Positions 24,302-33,294 of a stretch of DNA of 64,000 nt are shown one piece after another. How positions within the stretch are numbered: position 1 is the first letter of the stretch; each line of letters opens with the position of its first letter. The translations under genes were made by a program, and so were the position numbers. This stretch comes from Agrococcus baldri (GTDB taxonomy: Bacteria; Actinomycetota; Actinomycetes; Actinomycetales; Microbacteriaceae). The DNA is taken from assembly GCA_007988785.1 (NCBI GenBank), contig BJUU01000004.1:124001-188000 (forward strand), in the 5' to 3' direction. The notes under the pieces are model-generated. The model did not search any database, had not been told where the DNA came from, and saw nothing but the letters and a program-made list of their open reading frames with translations.

Positions 24302-25648
24302 ATGAGCGCCACCGCCCCGACCGCCGCTCCCGACTTCGCCGACCCGCAGGTCGTCGACGCCATCGCTGCCTGGATGCCCACCACCCGCTGGTACCCCCTG
24401 AAGGGCCAGCAGGTCGACGTCACGCTCGAGCGCGCCTACGACCTCGGCGGCGCCGCCATCCTGCTGCTGCGCGCCGGCGACACGCTGCTGCAGGTGCCCG
24501 TCGCCTGGCGCGACGAGCAGGGCGCGGCGCCCATCGCGCAGCTCGACGGCCGCTGGCTCGTCGATGCCTGTCACGATGCGGATGCGGTGCAGGCGCTCAT
24601 CGACGCCGCGACGGGCAGGAGCACGGTCGAGGGCCTCACCGGCGACGCCACCGGCACGCCCGAGGCGGCCGGTGAGATCCGCGTCATCACCGGCGAGCAG
24701 TCCAACACCTCCATCATCGGCGGCGGCGACCACCCGTGGATCGCGAAGGTCTTCCGCGTCGTCTCCCCCGGCGACAACCCCGACGTCGTCGTCACCGGCG
24801 CCCTCACGCGCGCCGGCTGCCGCCCGGTGCCGAGCCTGCTCGCGTCGCTCGCCGCCACCTGGCCGGCTGGCGACGCGTTCGTCTCCGGCCACCTGATGGC
24901 CGTCTCGTCCTTCGTCGCCGGCGGCGAGGACGGCTGGCAGCTCTTCCGTCAGCACGCGCTCGCGACCCTGCGCGGCGAGCAGCGCGCGTTGCCCGATGCC
25001 GCCGCGCTCGGTGCCGCGGTCGCCACCGTGCACCGCGACCTGGCCGATGCGCTCGGCACCGCAGAGGCGAGCGAGGCCGACACCCTGCGCTTCGTCACGG
25101 GGCTCGAGCAGCGCCTCGCCTGGGCGCGCGAGCAGGGCGCCGGTGTGCTCGCCGAGCTCGACGAGCAGCTCTCCGTCGCGAACGACCGACTGCGCGAGAT
25201 CCACGCCCTCGGCGAGCTGCAGCAGATCCACGGCGACCTGCACCTCGGCCAGGTGCTGCGCTCGAGCGACGGGAGCTGGGCGCTGATCGACTTCGAGGGC
25301 GAGCCGCTGCGCCCGATGCACGAGCGCGTGGTGCGCGAGCCGCGGCAGCGCGACGTCGTCGGCATGCTGCGGTCCTTCGACTACGCCGCAGGATCCGCTC
25401 TGCAGGAGGAGCCCGCCGGCGACCCGATTGTCGCCGCCGACTGGGTGACGCAGCGCCGCACCGAGTTCCTGTCGGGGTATGCGGATGCGCTCGGTCCCGT
25501 CGACGAGCAGGATCCGGTGTTCACCGCGCTGCTGCTCGACAAGGCCCTCTACGAGGTCGTCTACGAGCTCGGCAACCGCCCCACCTGGGTCTCCGTCCCC
25601 CTCGAGGCCGTCCGCGCACTGCTTTCGTCGGTCGAGGAGCGGCCGTAG
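24302..25648 (+). CDS. mak: maltokinase (Mak/Pep2 type), 448 aa
   Basis: Phosphorylates maltose with ATP to maltose 1-phosphate, the donor for GlgE in alpha-glucan synthesis (family knowledge). The N-terminal cap domain has TRWYPLKG, the typical 'R(W/F)(Y/F)xxKG' start of maltokinases; later come GEQSNTSI, the kinase HGDLHLGQVL (catalytic Asp) and LIDFEGEPLRPMHER (metal-binding Asp). TreS and GlgE genes are not in the window. Between two in-frame ATGs, 24302 is chosen because CATCAT lies 7 nt upstream. The last four codons (VEERP) and the stop come from a REP-like repeat. Confidence 0.9.
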   Translation: MSATAPTAAPDFADPQVVDAIAAWMPTTRWYPLKGQQVDVTLERAYDLGGAAILLLRAGDTLLQVPVAWRDEQGAAPIAQLDGRWLVDACHDADAVQALIDAATGRSTVEGLTGDATGTPEAAGEIRVITGEQSNTSIIGGGDHPWIAKVFRVVSPGDNPDVVVTGALTRAGCRPVPSLLASLAATWPAGDAFVSGHLMAVSSFVAGGEDGWQLFRQHALATLRGEQRALPDAAALGAAVATVHRDLADALGTAEASEADTLRFVTGLEQRLAWAREQGAGVLAELDEQLSVANDRLREIHALGELQQIHGDLHLGQVLRSSDGSWALIDFEGEPLRPMHERVVREPRQRDVVGMLRSFDYAAGSALQEEPAGDPIVAADWVTQRRTEFLSGYADALGPVDEQDPVFTALLLDKALYEVVYELGNRPTWVSVPLEAVRALLSSVEERP

Positions 25649-25664
25649 GCCGCGTCACGAGACC
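25630..25664. repeat. REP-like unit forming the 3' end of the maltokinase gene
   Basis: A compact unit, GGTCGAGGAGCGGCCG...GTCACGAGACC, spans the last codons and stop of mak and ends 2 nt before the ATG of the next gene. It therefore sets the C-terminus of one protein and the 5' flank of the next. Confidence 0.8.
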
Positions 25665-25666
25665 AG

Positions 25667-26395
25667 ATGTCCCGCCGAGCCTTCACCCTCACCGCCATCG
25701 CCGCGGCGTTCGTCGCCGTGGTCCTCGCCATCGTGCTGTGGCCACGAGCGGCCGCCGATCCCCCGCCGGCCCCGCCCGAGTCCGGCGCATCCGAACCGGA
25801 TGCCACCGAGCAGACGCGCGAGCGCCCCACCGCCGTCTTCATCGGCGACTCCTACACGGTCGGCTCCGGCACTCGCCTCGTCGGCCGCGGCTTTCCCGGC
25901 ATCCTCGGCACCTTCCGTGAGTGGGAAGTCACCAACCTCGGCATCGCCGGCACCGGCTACGCGACGAACCGCGACGAGCTCTGGTGCCCGGCAGGCGGCT
26001 GCCTCGACTACGCCGGCGTCATCCCGCAGGCGGTCGAGCACGACCCCGACATCGTGGTCGTCTCCGGTGGCCGCAACGACCTCGCCATGAACACCGTCGA
26101 CGACATCGAGCCGTTCGTGGTCGACTTCTACACCCAGCTGCGCGAAGCGCTGCCGGATGCGCGCATCATCGTCACCTCACCCATCTGGGACGACCCGCCC
26201 CCGCCCCGCGGCCTGCTCGAGCTGAGCGACGTCGTCGAGCGCGAGGCGAACCGCGTCGGCGCCGAGTACCTCGACCTCGGCGACCCGCTCGAGGGCCGCC
26301 CCGACCTCATCGCCAGCGACGGACTGCACCCCAACGAGGCCGGCCTGCAGATCATCGCCGAGCGCATCGACGAGCTGCTCCCCCCTGCTGGTTGA
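25667..26395 (+). CDS. secreted or membrane-anchored SGNH/GDSL hydrolase, 242 aa
   Basis: Residues 8-28 are a hydrophobic anchor or signal peptide. The SGNH blocks are visible: FIGDSYTVGSG (Ser nucleophile), GIAGTGYATN (block II Gly), SGGRNDLAMN (block III Asn) and SDGLHPNEAG (Asp and His). It is likely an esterase or deacetylase acting on an envelope glycan or lipid. The final codons (PPAG and TGA stop) lie in a REP-like unit that begins at 26387. It follows mak after 18 nt. Confidence 0.85.
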   Translation: MSRRAFTLTAIAAAFVAVVLAIVLWPRAAADPPPAPPESGASEPDATEQTRERPTAVFIGDSYTVGSGTRLVGRGFPGILGTFREWEVTNLGIAGTGYATNRDELWCPAGGCLDYAGVIPQAVEHDPDIVVVSGGRNDLAMNTVDDIEPFVVDFYTQLREALPDARIIVTSPIWDDPPPPRGLLELSDVVEREANRVGAEYLDLGDPLEGRPDLIASDGLHPNEAGLQIIAERIDELLPPAG

Positions 26396-26466
26396 GGAGC
26401 GCTCGCGCGAAGCCCCCCCAGCTGGTTGAGGAGCGCTCGGGCGAAGCCCGACCGCGTCTCGAAACC
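26387..26466. repeat. tandem REP-like units; first supplies the SGNH stop codon
   Basis: A truncated unit (GCTGGTTGAGGAGCGCTCGC, 26387 onward) and a full unit (26421-26466, GCTGGTTGAGG ... GCGTCTCGAAACC) stand head to tail. The arms pair GGTTGAGGAGCGCTCGGGC with GCCCGACCGCGTCTCGAAACC imperfectly. The TGA in GGTTGA is the stop of the SGNH gene. Confidence 0.8.
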
Positions 26467-26487
26467 AATCTGCCCCCAATACGAAGA

Positions 26488-26510
26488 ACGCCGCCCCAAT
26501 AGGGCGGCGT
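26488..26510 (-). terminator. rho-independent terminator of lsr2
   Basis: A perfect 9-bp stem ACGCCGCCC/GGGCGGCGT with a 5-nt loop. Read on the minus strand it lies just after the lsr2 stop codon and is followed by TTCTTCGTATT. Confidence 0.75.
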
Positions 26511-26531
26511 CCTCCTTCACTCCTGCCGGAT

Positions 26532-26867
26532 TCACCGATTCCGATACTGCTCCACGATCTCCGCAGGAATCCGGCCGCGAGTCGCGACCTTCAGCCCCTG
26601 CGACTCTGCCCATTCCCGAATGGCCGCGGTCTCCGAGTTGCCGCCGCTGCGGGCGGGAGAGCCGCCAGTCTTGCGGCGACCAGAGACTCGGCGGGATGCG
26701 CGCACGTAGCGCTCGAGCACGTCCGAGAACTCCTCGACGTGCTCGTTGGTGAGGTCGATCTCATACTCGGCGCCGTCGAATGCGAAGCGAACCGTACGGC
26801 CCTCACCATCCGAGATGCTCTCGCCCGAGAAGTCGTCGACGAGCTGAACGAAAGTCTTCTTAGCCAT
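26532..26867 (-). CDS. lsr2: Lsr2 family nucleoid-associated protein, 111 aa
   Basis: Histone-like protein that bridges AT-rich DNA and silences foreign genes. It starts MAKKTFVQLVDDFSGE, has the N-terminal dimerisation strand pair (VRFAFDGAEYEIDL) and ends with the DNA-binding domain IREWAESQGLKVATRGRIPAEIVEQY, whose RGR is the AT-hook-like motif. ATG 26867 has TATCTT 7 nt upstream (minus strand 26880-26875), a leaderless promoter; the longer open frame lacks any family match. It stands at the border of the lower-GC glycan cluster, whose genes it could silence. Confidence 0.92.
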   Translation of the reverse strand: MAKKTFVQLVDDFSGESISDGEGRTVRFAFDGAEYEIDLTNEHVEEFSDVLERYVRASRRVSGRRKTGGSPARSGGNSETAAIREWAESQGLKVATRGRIPAEIVEQYRNR

Positions 26868-27004
26868 GGCGGAGAAGATACCGCACACTCCTTTGGGTTT
26901 CCGCCGCACTCTGCAATATCCTCCGACGTCCCCCAAACGCGGAGGAAATTCGAGTAGGTGGTCACCACAGTTCCTTCTGGCGCACAGGTGGAACAATCAA
27001 CCCC

Positions 27005-28771
27005 ATGCCCGCCGCCGACCGCCCTCACCGCCGCAGCGCAGTGCAGCGCCTTCCCCGCCTGCTCGGCAACGCCTCGATGGCCGCAACGACGGCTCTGCGC
27101 TCGATCACCGACGATCCGCTCACCTTCGGCATCCAGCTCGCCCGCAGGTTCCCCACCGCGCGTGGTCCGCTGCTCGCGGCTGCCCGCGGCGCACGCGGCT
27201 CTGACCGCGCGCTCGTCGAGACGTGGCTCGAGGGCGACCTCACCTCAACACGTGAGGCGCTCGATGCGCTCGCTGGCCGCGGCGGCCTCAGCCGCCTCGC
27301 TGCCGAAGTCGCCCAGGCTGCCGGCCGCCCCGAGCTCGTCGCCGACGACCTCGCGGCGCATCCCGCCACCCGCGCCCGTGCGGCATGGCAGCTCGGCGAG
27401 GCGAACGAAGCGGTCACCCTGCTTGCCGAGCACGCGCCGCGCTCGCGCCTGCATCGCGCGCTCCGTGCCGAGCTCGCCCTCATGACGCCCGGCACTCGCC
27501 TGCGCTGGACGCTGCGCGGGCAGACACCCTCGAACGCGCCTCGCGACGGCGTCCTGCACCTGCTGACCAACTCCCTGCCCCACACCCAGTCCGGCTACAC
27601 CGTGCGCAGCCACGAGGTGCTGAAGGCACAGCGCGGCGCTGACCTCGCACCGACGGCGATCACCCGAGTCGGCTACCCCGTGGTGGTCGGCGGCCTCGCG
27701 GCGAGATCCGTCGATGTGATCGACGGCATCGCCTATTATCGAGCCCTGCCCGCGCGCCTCGCTCCCACACCAGACGGCCGTCTCGCACAGCAGGCGGATG
27801 CGCTCGCAGCGCTCGCGGGCAAGGTCGCGCCCGCTGTCCTCCAGACCACCACCCATTACCCGAACGCGATCGTCGTGCGTGAGGTCGCTGACGCTCTGGG
27901 GCTGCCATGGGCCTACGAGGTGCGGGGCATGCTCGAGCAGACCTGGATCGCCGGCTTGGGCAGTGAGGAAGCACGTGAGCGTGCCACCGCGAGTGAACGG
28001 TTCCGCCTGACACGCGAGCGGGAGGCCGAGCTCGCGAGCGACGCCGACGCCGTCTTCACGCTCTCAGGCAGCATGCGCGAGGACCTCGTGTCCCGCGGCG
28101 TCCCGCGAGAGCGCATCGAGCTCGTGCCGAACGGCATCGATGCCGCCATCCTCGATCGCACACCCCCGCTCTCCGCCGACGCTCGCGCTGCGCTCGGCCT
28201 GCCCCGCGACGGCTTCTGGGTCGGCTCGACCTCGTCATTGGTCGACTACGAGGGCTTCGACGTGCTGATCGAGGCCGTCCGCCTCGCCCGCGCCGGCGGC
28301 CACGACGTGCGCCTGCTGCTGGTCGGCGACGGCGTCGCCCGGCCAGCGCTCGAGCGCCAGGCGGCGGACGCCGGGCTCGGCGACGCTGCACGATTCACGG
28401 GTCGCGTTGCTCGCGACGCGGTCACGAACTACCGCGATGCGCTCGACGTCTTCGTGGTTCCACGCCACGACCGCGCCGTGACGCGCACGGTTTCCCCGTT
28501 GAAGCCCGTCGAGGCGATGGCGAGCGGCCGGCCGCTGTTAGTCAGCGCGCTTCCGCCGCTCCTGGAGACCATCGGCGCCGAGATGGAGCGACTCGGGAGC
28601 GCCTTCATTGCGTCGAGTCCCGGCAGCCTCGCTATCGAGCTCGTCCGGCTAACGGCAGACGCATCGCGTCGCGCTCAGCTGGTCGACGCTGGACGCAGAC
28701 GTGCCGCTGAGCTGACCTGGTCTGCAGTCGGGTCGACGTCTCGGCGTTCCCTCGACGCAGTCTGCTCGTAA
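27005..28771 (+). CDS. glycosyltransferase family 4 with long N-terminal extension, 588 aa
   Basis: The C-terminal half is a GT-B enzyme: NSLPHTQSGYTVRSHEVL (GT4 N-domain), PWAYEVRG, GVPRERIELVPNGID, and GSTSSLVDYEGFDVLIEAV with LLLVGDG and PLKPVEAMASGRPLLVS (nucleotide-sugar-binding C-domain with the E-x7-E pattern). Residues 1 to about 185 are a helical, Ala/Arg-rich region of unknown role, similar in tone to TPR-like repeats. It opens the surface-glycan cluster. AACAAT is 7 nt before ATG 27005. The ABC exporter genes follow. Confidence 0.85.
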   Translation: MPAADRPHRRSAVQRLPRLLGNASMAATTALRSITDDPLTFGIQLARRFPTARGPLLAAARGARGSDRALVETWLEGDLTSTREALDALAGRGGLSRLAAEVAQAAGRPELVADDLAAHPATRARAAWQLGEANEAVTLLAEHAPRSRLHRALRAELALMTPGTRLRWTLRGQTPSNAPRDGVLHLLTNSLPHTQSGYTVRSHEVLKAQRGADLAPTAITRVGYPVVVGGLAARSVDVIDGIAYYRALPARLAPTPDGRLAQQADALAALAGKVAPAVLQTTTHYPNAIVVREVADALGLPWAYEVRGMLEQTWIAGLGSEEARERATASERFRLTREREAELASDADAVFTLSGSMREDLVSRGVPRERIELVPNGIDAAILDRTPPLSADARAALGLPRDGFWVGSTSSLVDYEGFDVLIEAVRLARAGGHDVRLLLVGDGVARPALERQAADAGLGDAARFTGRVARDAVTNYRDALDVFVVPRHDRAVTRTVSPLKPVEAMASGRPLLVSALPPLLETIGAEMERLGSAFIASSPGSLAIELVRLTADASRRAQLVDAGRRRAAELTWSAVGSTSRRSLDAVCS

Positions 28772-28850
28772 CCTTCGATGTGGGAACATGGAGGTTGGCG
28801 TGCCGAGTGCGCCTGCCTTTTGCTCCCTCACAGATTGCTCAGGACATCGC

Positions 28851-29813
28851 ATGACCTCATCGTCGCAGCGCACTGAGTCTCGGGGACTCCGGACGCAGTG
28901 GCGACGGGCGTGGTCGACGCGCAAGGCAGGCGCTTCAGCGCTCTCAGCGCCGCTGCGTCGAGACTTGGAGACGAAGTACGGAGATCTCTCCCACTTACGC
29001 CGCGTCGGTACAAGACCGCCGCTGCGCGAATACTTCACTGAACTGCTTGATCGACGGCATTTCATCTGGGCGGGCGCGCGTGGTGAGGCGCTCACGCGCT
29101 ATTCGAACGAACGCCTCGGGGCTGCTTGGTATGTCCTCCGCCCACTCCTCGACGCAGCGTTCTATTGGCTGGTCTTTGGCCTGATCCTGAACGTGTCTCG
29201 CGGCATGGACAACTTCATCGCCTTCATCCTCATCGGCGTCTTCATGTTCCAACTCTCATCGCGTGCAATCACCGGCGGCGTGACGCTGGTGCGCGGCTCG
29301 AAGGCCATGATCCGTGCCTTTGCATTCCCGCGCGCGGCAGTCGGCGTATCCACTGTGGTTCGGGATGTGATGAGCTCGATGCCAGCCATCGCAGTGATGT
29401 TTGTCTTGATCATCGCAATCCCGCCCCACGAAGCCCCGAACGTTACCTGGGCCCTGTTCCCTATCCTGTTCGTACTCCAGCTGACGATGAACTTGGGCTT
29501 CGTCTTCTTCTTCGGCTGGATGGGTGCTCTCGTGCCAGACATTGCGCAAGCGATGAGTTTCGTTTCGCGCTTCCTCATGTACGCGTCTGCGGTGATTTTC
29601 CCAATCGAACGTTTCCTCGACCATCCAGTGCTCTTGACAATCATCCAAGCGAATCCGATCTACGTGGTGCTGGATATGTACCGCATGACGCTCATGGACG
29701 GGGCCGTACCGCCCGTCGCGAACTGGTTGCAGCTCGCCGCCTGGGCAATCGGCGCGCTCGTCGTCGGCTTCATGCTGTTCTGGTGGAACGAGGAGCGTTA
29801 TGGTCGCGAGTGA
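28851..29813 (+). CDS. ABC-2 type polysaccharide/teichoic acid export permease (Wzm/TagG-like)
   Basis: Inner-membrane permease of 320 aa with six predicted helices from about residue 95 onward. YSNERLGAAWYVLRPLLDAAFYWLVFG (in pieces) is the N-terminal ABC2 signature, and GMDNFIAFILIGVFMFQL and VIFPIERF fit the TagG/Wzm family. It pairs with the overlapping ATPase gene to flip a lipid-linked glycan across the membrane. An in-frame ATG at 28788 exists; ATG 28851 has AGGA at proper spacing and is preferred. GC drops from here on, and codon use is less extreme than upstream. Confidence 0.85.
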   Translation: MTSSSQRTESRGLRTQWRRAWSTRKAGASALSAPLRRDLETKYGDLSHLRRVGTRPPLREYFTELLDRRHFIWAGARGEALTRYSNERLGAAWYVLRPLLDAAFYWLVFGLILNVSRGMDNFIAFILIGVFMFQLSSRAITGGVTLVRGSKAMIRAFAFPRAAVGVSTVVRDVMSSMPAIAVMFVLIIAIPPHEAPNVTWALFPILFVLQLTMNLGFVFFFGWMGALVPDIAQAMSFVSRFLMYASAVIFPIERFLDHPVLLTIIQANPIYVVLDMYRMTLMDGAVPPVANWLQLAAWAIGALVVGFMLFWWNEERYGRE

Positions 29814-30639
29814 CTTGGAACCCGGTTGGCGCTTGAGCGGTGAGCCGAAGGTCACGATTGCCGCCGAGAACCTACGTTTGCGCTACACCGTTGCTCGTTC
29901 GAGTGGCAGCAATTGGTGGCGTCGAGGCGGCAAGAAGTCCGTGACCGGCCCCGTCCTGCGAGGCATCTCGATGGCGACTCGAGAAGGCGAGATGGTCGGG
30001 CTGGTGGGGTTGAACGGCTCGGGGAAGAGTTCCTTACTGCGAGTGCTGGCGGGCCTGCAGCCAGCGACGTCGGGCACGGTCGTGGCATCCGCTCAACCGC
30101 AACTGCTTGGCGTGAGTGCGGCACTGGTCCCAGAGCTGTCGGGTGCGGAGAACATCTGGCTCGGCACCCTTGCAATGGGGATGACGCCAGACGATGCCTA
30201 TTTTGCTAAGGAACGAATCGAGCAGTTGGCGGGTATTGGCGAAGCCATTCATCAGCCCATGAAGACCTACTCCTCTGGAATGGGAGCTCGGCTGCGCTTT
30301 GCGATCTCGGTCGCGGCAGATCCGGAGATCCTCATGATCGACGAAGCACTGTCGACTGGAGACGCCTCCTTCGCAGAACGCGCGAAGGAGGCGATGCACG
30401 GACTCATCACGCGGGCGGGCACGGTCTTTCTCGTCAGCCACGCAGCGAAGACCATCGAAGACATGTGCACGCGAGCCATTTGGCTCGATGCCGGCACCTT
30501 GATCGCCGATGGGCCTGCGGATGAGGTCGCAAACATGTACCGCTACTACGCGCACAGCATCGCGCTCGGTAAGGACGAGGCCGCCAAGAACGCCCTGGTC
30601 AGCGCCACGGCTTCACACCCGCCAGCTCTGAGCAACTAG
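29800..30639 (+). CDS. ABC transporter ATPase for glycan export (Wzt/TagH-like), 279 aa
   Basis: Cytosolic ATPase partner of the permease. Walker A GLNGSGKSSLLR, signature YSSGMGARLRFAIS, Walker B ILMIDEALSTGDASF and the switch His in LVSHAAKTI are present, with the TagH/Wzt subtype wording. It ends shortly after the nucleotide-binding domain, so it lacks the C-terminal carbohydrate-binding domain that reads O-antigen ends in Wzt; export is then probably coupled to synthesis rather than to a chain-end cap. The start overlaps the permease by 14 bp. Confidence 0.88.
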   Translation: MVASDLEPGWRLSGEPKVTIAAENLRLRYTVARSSGSNWWRRGGKKSVTGPVLRGISMATREGEMVGLVGLNGSGKSSLLRVLAGLQPATSGTVVASAQPQLLGVSAALVPELSGAENIWLGTLAMGMTPDDAYFAKERIEQLAGIGEAIHQPMKTYSSGMGARLRFAISVAADPEILMIDEALSTGDASFAERAKEAMHGLITRAGTVFLVSHAAKTIEDMCTRAIWLDAGTLIADGPADEVANMYRYYAHSIALGKDEAAKNALVSATASHPPALSN

Positions 30640-30671
30640 ATACGCAACCGACCACTCGAACGGAGCAGGAC

Positions 30672-31820
30672 ATGACGCAGCACAAGGTGATGACGGTCTA
30701 CGGCACCCGACCCGAGGCGATCAAGGTCGCGACCGTGATCGAGGCCCTGGAACAGGATGAGCGATTCGTGTCCATCCCGGTGGTTACCGGCCAACACCGC
30801 GAGATGCTCGATCAGGTCAATTCCATGTTCGGAATTACTCCAAGGCACGACCTGAATCTCATGGAGCCGGGCCAGCCGCTGAATGGAATCGTCTCGCGTG
30901 CGATTGCCGGGCTAGACGAGTTGCTCGTAGCCGAAGCTCCCGACGTGGTCGTCGTCCAAGGGGACACCTCGACCGCAATGGCGGCGGCGCTGGCAGCATT
31001 CAACCGCCAAGTGACGGTCGTGCACCTCGAGGCAGGCCTGCGAACCGGCAATATCGACTCACCATTCCCGGAGGAAGCGAACCGAAAGCTGATCGGGCAG
31101 GTCGCGAAGCTCCACCTTGCTCCCACTATGGGCTCGCGCGCGAACCTGCTGCACGAGTCCTTCGACCCGACTTCCATCGTTGTGACGGGTAACACTGTGA
31201 TCGATGCGTTGCTGGAAGCCTCCGCATGGACGACGGTGCCGTCAGACCCTGCTGTCGCAGAAGCAGCGGCCAGTGGTCGCCCAATCATTCTCGCCACGAC
31301 GCATCGCCGCGAGAACCTCGGCGACAGCATGGATGCCATCGGCCGGGCTCTTGCTGCGCTAGCCCGCAAGCACCACGACCACATCGTGATCCTGCCCGTA
31401 CATCGCAATCCTGCTGTGCGCAAGGCTGTCCTGCCGCACCTCGAGGGCCTGGACAACATCATCGTCACAGAACCGATGGCATACGCCGAGTTTACGAAGG
31501 TGATGGCCGCGTCGCGGATCATCCTCACCGACTCCGGCGGCGTCCAGGAAGAGGCCCCGAGCCTCGGCAAGCCGGTGCTCGTGATGCGGGAGAACACTGA
31601 GCGTCCCGAGGCAGTCGATGCGGGAACCGTGCGGCTCGTGGGAACCGACTACGACCGGATCGTGTTCGAGGCGGACCGACTCCTCGATGACCCCGCTGCC
31701 TACGACGCAATGGCGAACGCGGTGAATCCGTATGGCGACGGTCACGCGTCGTCCCGGAGCGTCAGCGCGATCGCCGCGCTGCTGGGCGTCGGCGAGCGCG
31801 CAGCGGACTTCGGCGCGTAA
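30672..31820 (+). CDS. wecB: UDP-N-acetylglucosamine 2-epimerase (non-hydrolysing)
   Basis: Interconverts UDP-GlcNAc and UDP-ManNAc in the cytosol. The 382-aa protein shows GTRPEAIKVATVI, VTGQHREMLDQV, VQGDTSTAMAAALAAF, HLEAGLRT, FPEEANRKL and TDSGGVQEEAPSLGKPVLVMRENTERPE, all family hallmarks. ATG 30672 has a GGAGCAGGA Shine-Dalgarno. The matching UDP-ManNAc dehydrogenase lies in the same cluster on the other strand (42380-43624), so the pair makes UDP-ManNAcA for the glycan. Confidence 0.93.
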   Translation: MTQHKVMTVYGTRPEAIKVATVIEALEQDERFVSIPVVTGQHREMLDQVNSMFGITPRHDLNLMEPGQPLNGIVSRAIAGLDELLVAEAPDVVVVQGDTSTAMAAALAAFNRQVTVVHLEAGLRTGNIDSPFPEEANRKLIGQVAKLHLAPTMGSRANLLHESFDPTSIVVTGNTVIDALLEASAWTTVPSDPAVAEAAASGRPIILATTHRRENLGDSMDAIGRALAALARKHHDHIVILPVHRNPAVRKAVLPHLEGLDNIIVTEPMAYAEFTKVMAASRIILTDSGGVQEEAPSLGKPVLVMRENTERPEAVDAGTVRLVGTDYDRIVFEADRLLDDPAAYDAMANAVNPYGDGHASSRSVSAIAALLGVGERAADFGA

Positions 31821-31872
31821 GCCGGACGGCAACCGTGAGAGCGCGTCCCGTGGGGGGCGCGAACGCACTGAT

Positions 31873-33120
31873 TCAGTTCCGTCGTATCGGCGAGAGGACA
31901 ACTTCCTCGAGCGTCTTGATGTACTCCTGCGCGATGCGATCGTACGAGGCGTTCTCCGTGATCCATCGGCGTCCGCCGTCGCCAACCTGCAGCCTCGTCC
32001 GGTCGCGGGCGATACCCCTCCAGAGCGCGACGAGTGCCTCGATGTCACCAGGCTCGACAATGTCTCCCGACCGGGACTCACGGATGAGGTCGGCAGACTC
32101 CCCCGAGACGATCGCGGTGATGTGCTTGCCCGCAGACATCAGCTCATAGAGCTTCGATGGAACCGTCCAAGCGAAGGGCTCCCAGTCCCGCAGCGACACG
32201 ATCGTCGAGTCCGCCCACTTATACTGCTCGACAACGGCAGCTCCCTCGATCTGGCCCAGTATGTCGACAGGTCCCCCCAGTCTCTGATTCAGCCGCCGGA
32301 GCCGGCCGACATCGGCGCCCTGTCCGACCAGCTTCGCATCGATTGCGATCCCGGTTGCGTGCAGCCGCGCGACGGCCTCGATGACGCGATCAAGACCCTG
32401 GCTGCGGCCAATCGTGCCCATGTAGAGGACCCGCAGAGGAAACTTCCCGTCGCGCACTCTCGTAGGCACGACCTCATAGCGCGCTGGATCGGTGCCGTTC
32501 CGCAATACGGTGACCCTCGAGATCCCACGAGCACGGAGGACCTTGGCGAAGGTCGTGGTCGTAGTGACGACGACATCGGCGTGCCGCTGGAGTCGGGTGA
32601 TGAATTCGTGCACCCGTCGTTTCGCTGCCGACGTCGGAGTCGCGGGTGAACCCAGTCCCGGCGTGTGGGCGACGAGATCGGGCCAGGCATCTCGCATCTC
32701 TGCGACAAGCGGTACCCGGAACTTGCGCGCGAGGGCACGACCTGCGATTAGCGACTCCATGGCTGGCGCCGTCGCGATGATGACGTCCGGCCGCCCGCCC
32801 GGCGCCCTGAAGAGCCTGACACCGCGTCGGTAAGAGTCCATCGCGGCGACGAGGTGATCGAGCGTCCGCGTGGCGACATCTCCTGAGTGGCGAAGGAAGG
32901 CGACTCGATGGACAGTTGCTCCGGATGCGCTCTCGTGGCGCGTGCCCGACGTGAGACCGCGGTGACCGGCGCTCAGGCGACCACTGGGGTAGTGCGGCGG
33001 CGGCGCGAGGACATCGATCGAATGTCCGGCAGACCTGAACCGTGTGATGAGCGCACTCCAACGCCGTTGCGGCGCACCGTTCTCCGGTTCGAAGTAATGC
33101 GTCAGGAGCAGTATCCGCAC
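31873..33120 (-). CDS. glycosyltransferase family 4 (WbuB-like), 415 aa
   Basis: Cytosolic GT-B enzyme. It starts MRILLLTHYFEPENGAPQRR, typical of WbuB/GT4 proteins, then VAEMRDAWPDL, VTVLRNGTDPARY, VLYMGTIGRSQGLDRVIEAV and WAFTVPSKLYELMSAGK-like FAWTVPSKLYELMSAG (acceptor/donor loop). It probably transfers a HexNAc-type sugar to a lipid-linked acceptor. It is leftward, convergent with wecB (52-bp gap containing a GC-rich possible hairpin near 31838-31860) and divergent from the next pair. Confidence 0.85.
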   Translation of the reverse strand: MRILLLTHYFEPENGAPQRRWSALITRFRSAGHSIDVLAPPPHYPSGRLSAGHRGLTSGTRHESASGATVHRVAFLRHSGDVATRTLDHLVAAMDSYRRGVRLFRAPGGRPDVIIATAPAMESLIAGRALARKFRVPLVAEMRDAWPDLVAHTPGLGSPATPTSAAKRRVHEFITRLQRHADVVVTTTTTFAKVLRARGISRVTVLRNGTDPARYEVVPTRVRDGKFPLRVLYMGTIGRSQGLDRVIEAVARLHATGIAIDAKLVGQGADVGRLRRLNQRLGGPVDILGQIEGAAVVEQYKWADSTIVSLRDWEPFAWTVPSKLYELMSAGKHITAIVSGESADLIRESRSGDIVEPGDIEALVALWRGIARDRTRLQVGDGGRRWITENASYDRIAQEYIKTLEEVVLSPIRRN

Positions 33121-33294
33121 ACATCCCCCTCGTCGCAGCTCACCTCATCATTCTGCCACTGCACGCATCGATGCCAGCCGCATGCCAACTTTGTCGTTCT
33201 CACCAGTCGGCTAGGCTGTGCGAGCGGCGCGGTCATCGCAGGGTCTCGCCGGAAGACAGCCGCAGTATTAAGTCGAGGACTGGAGTCTCAGCAC

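Noticed and set aside
26868..27004. Longer start for lsr2 in the upstream open frame
   Set aside because: The extra residues show no family match, while ATG 26867 starts the conserved Lsr2 N-terminus and has a -10-like TATCTT 7 nt upstream.
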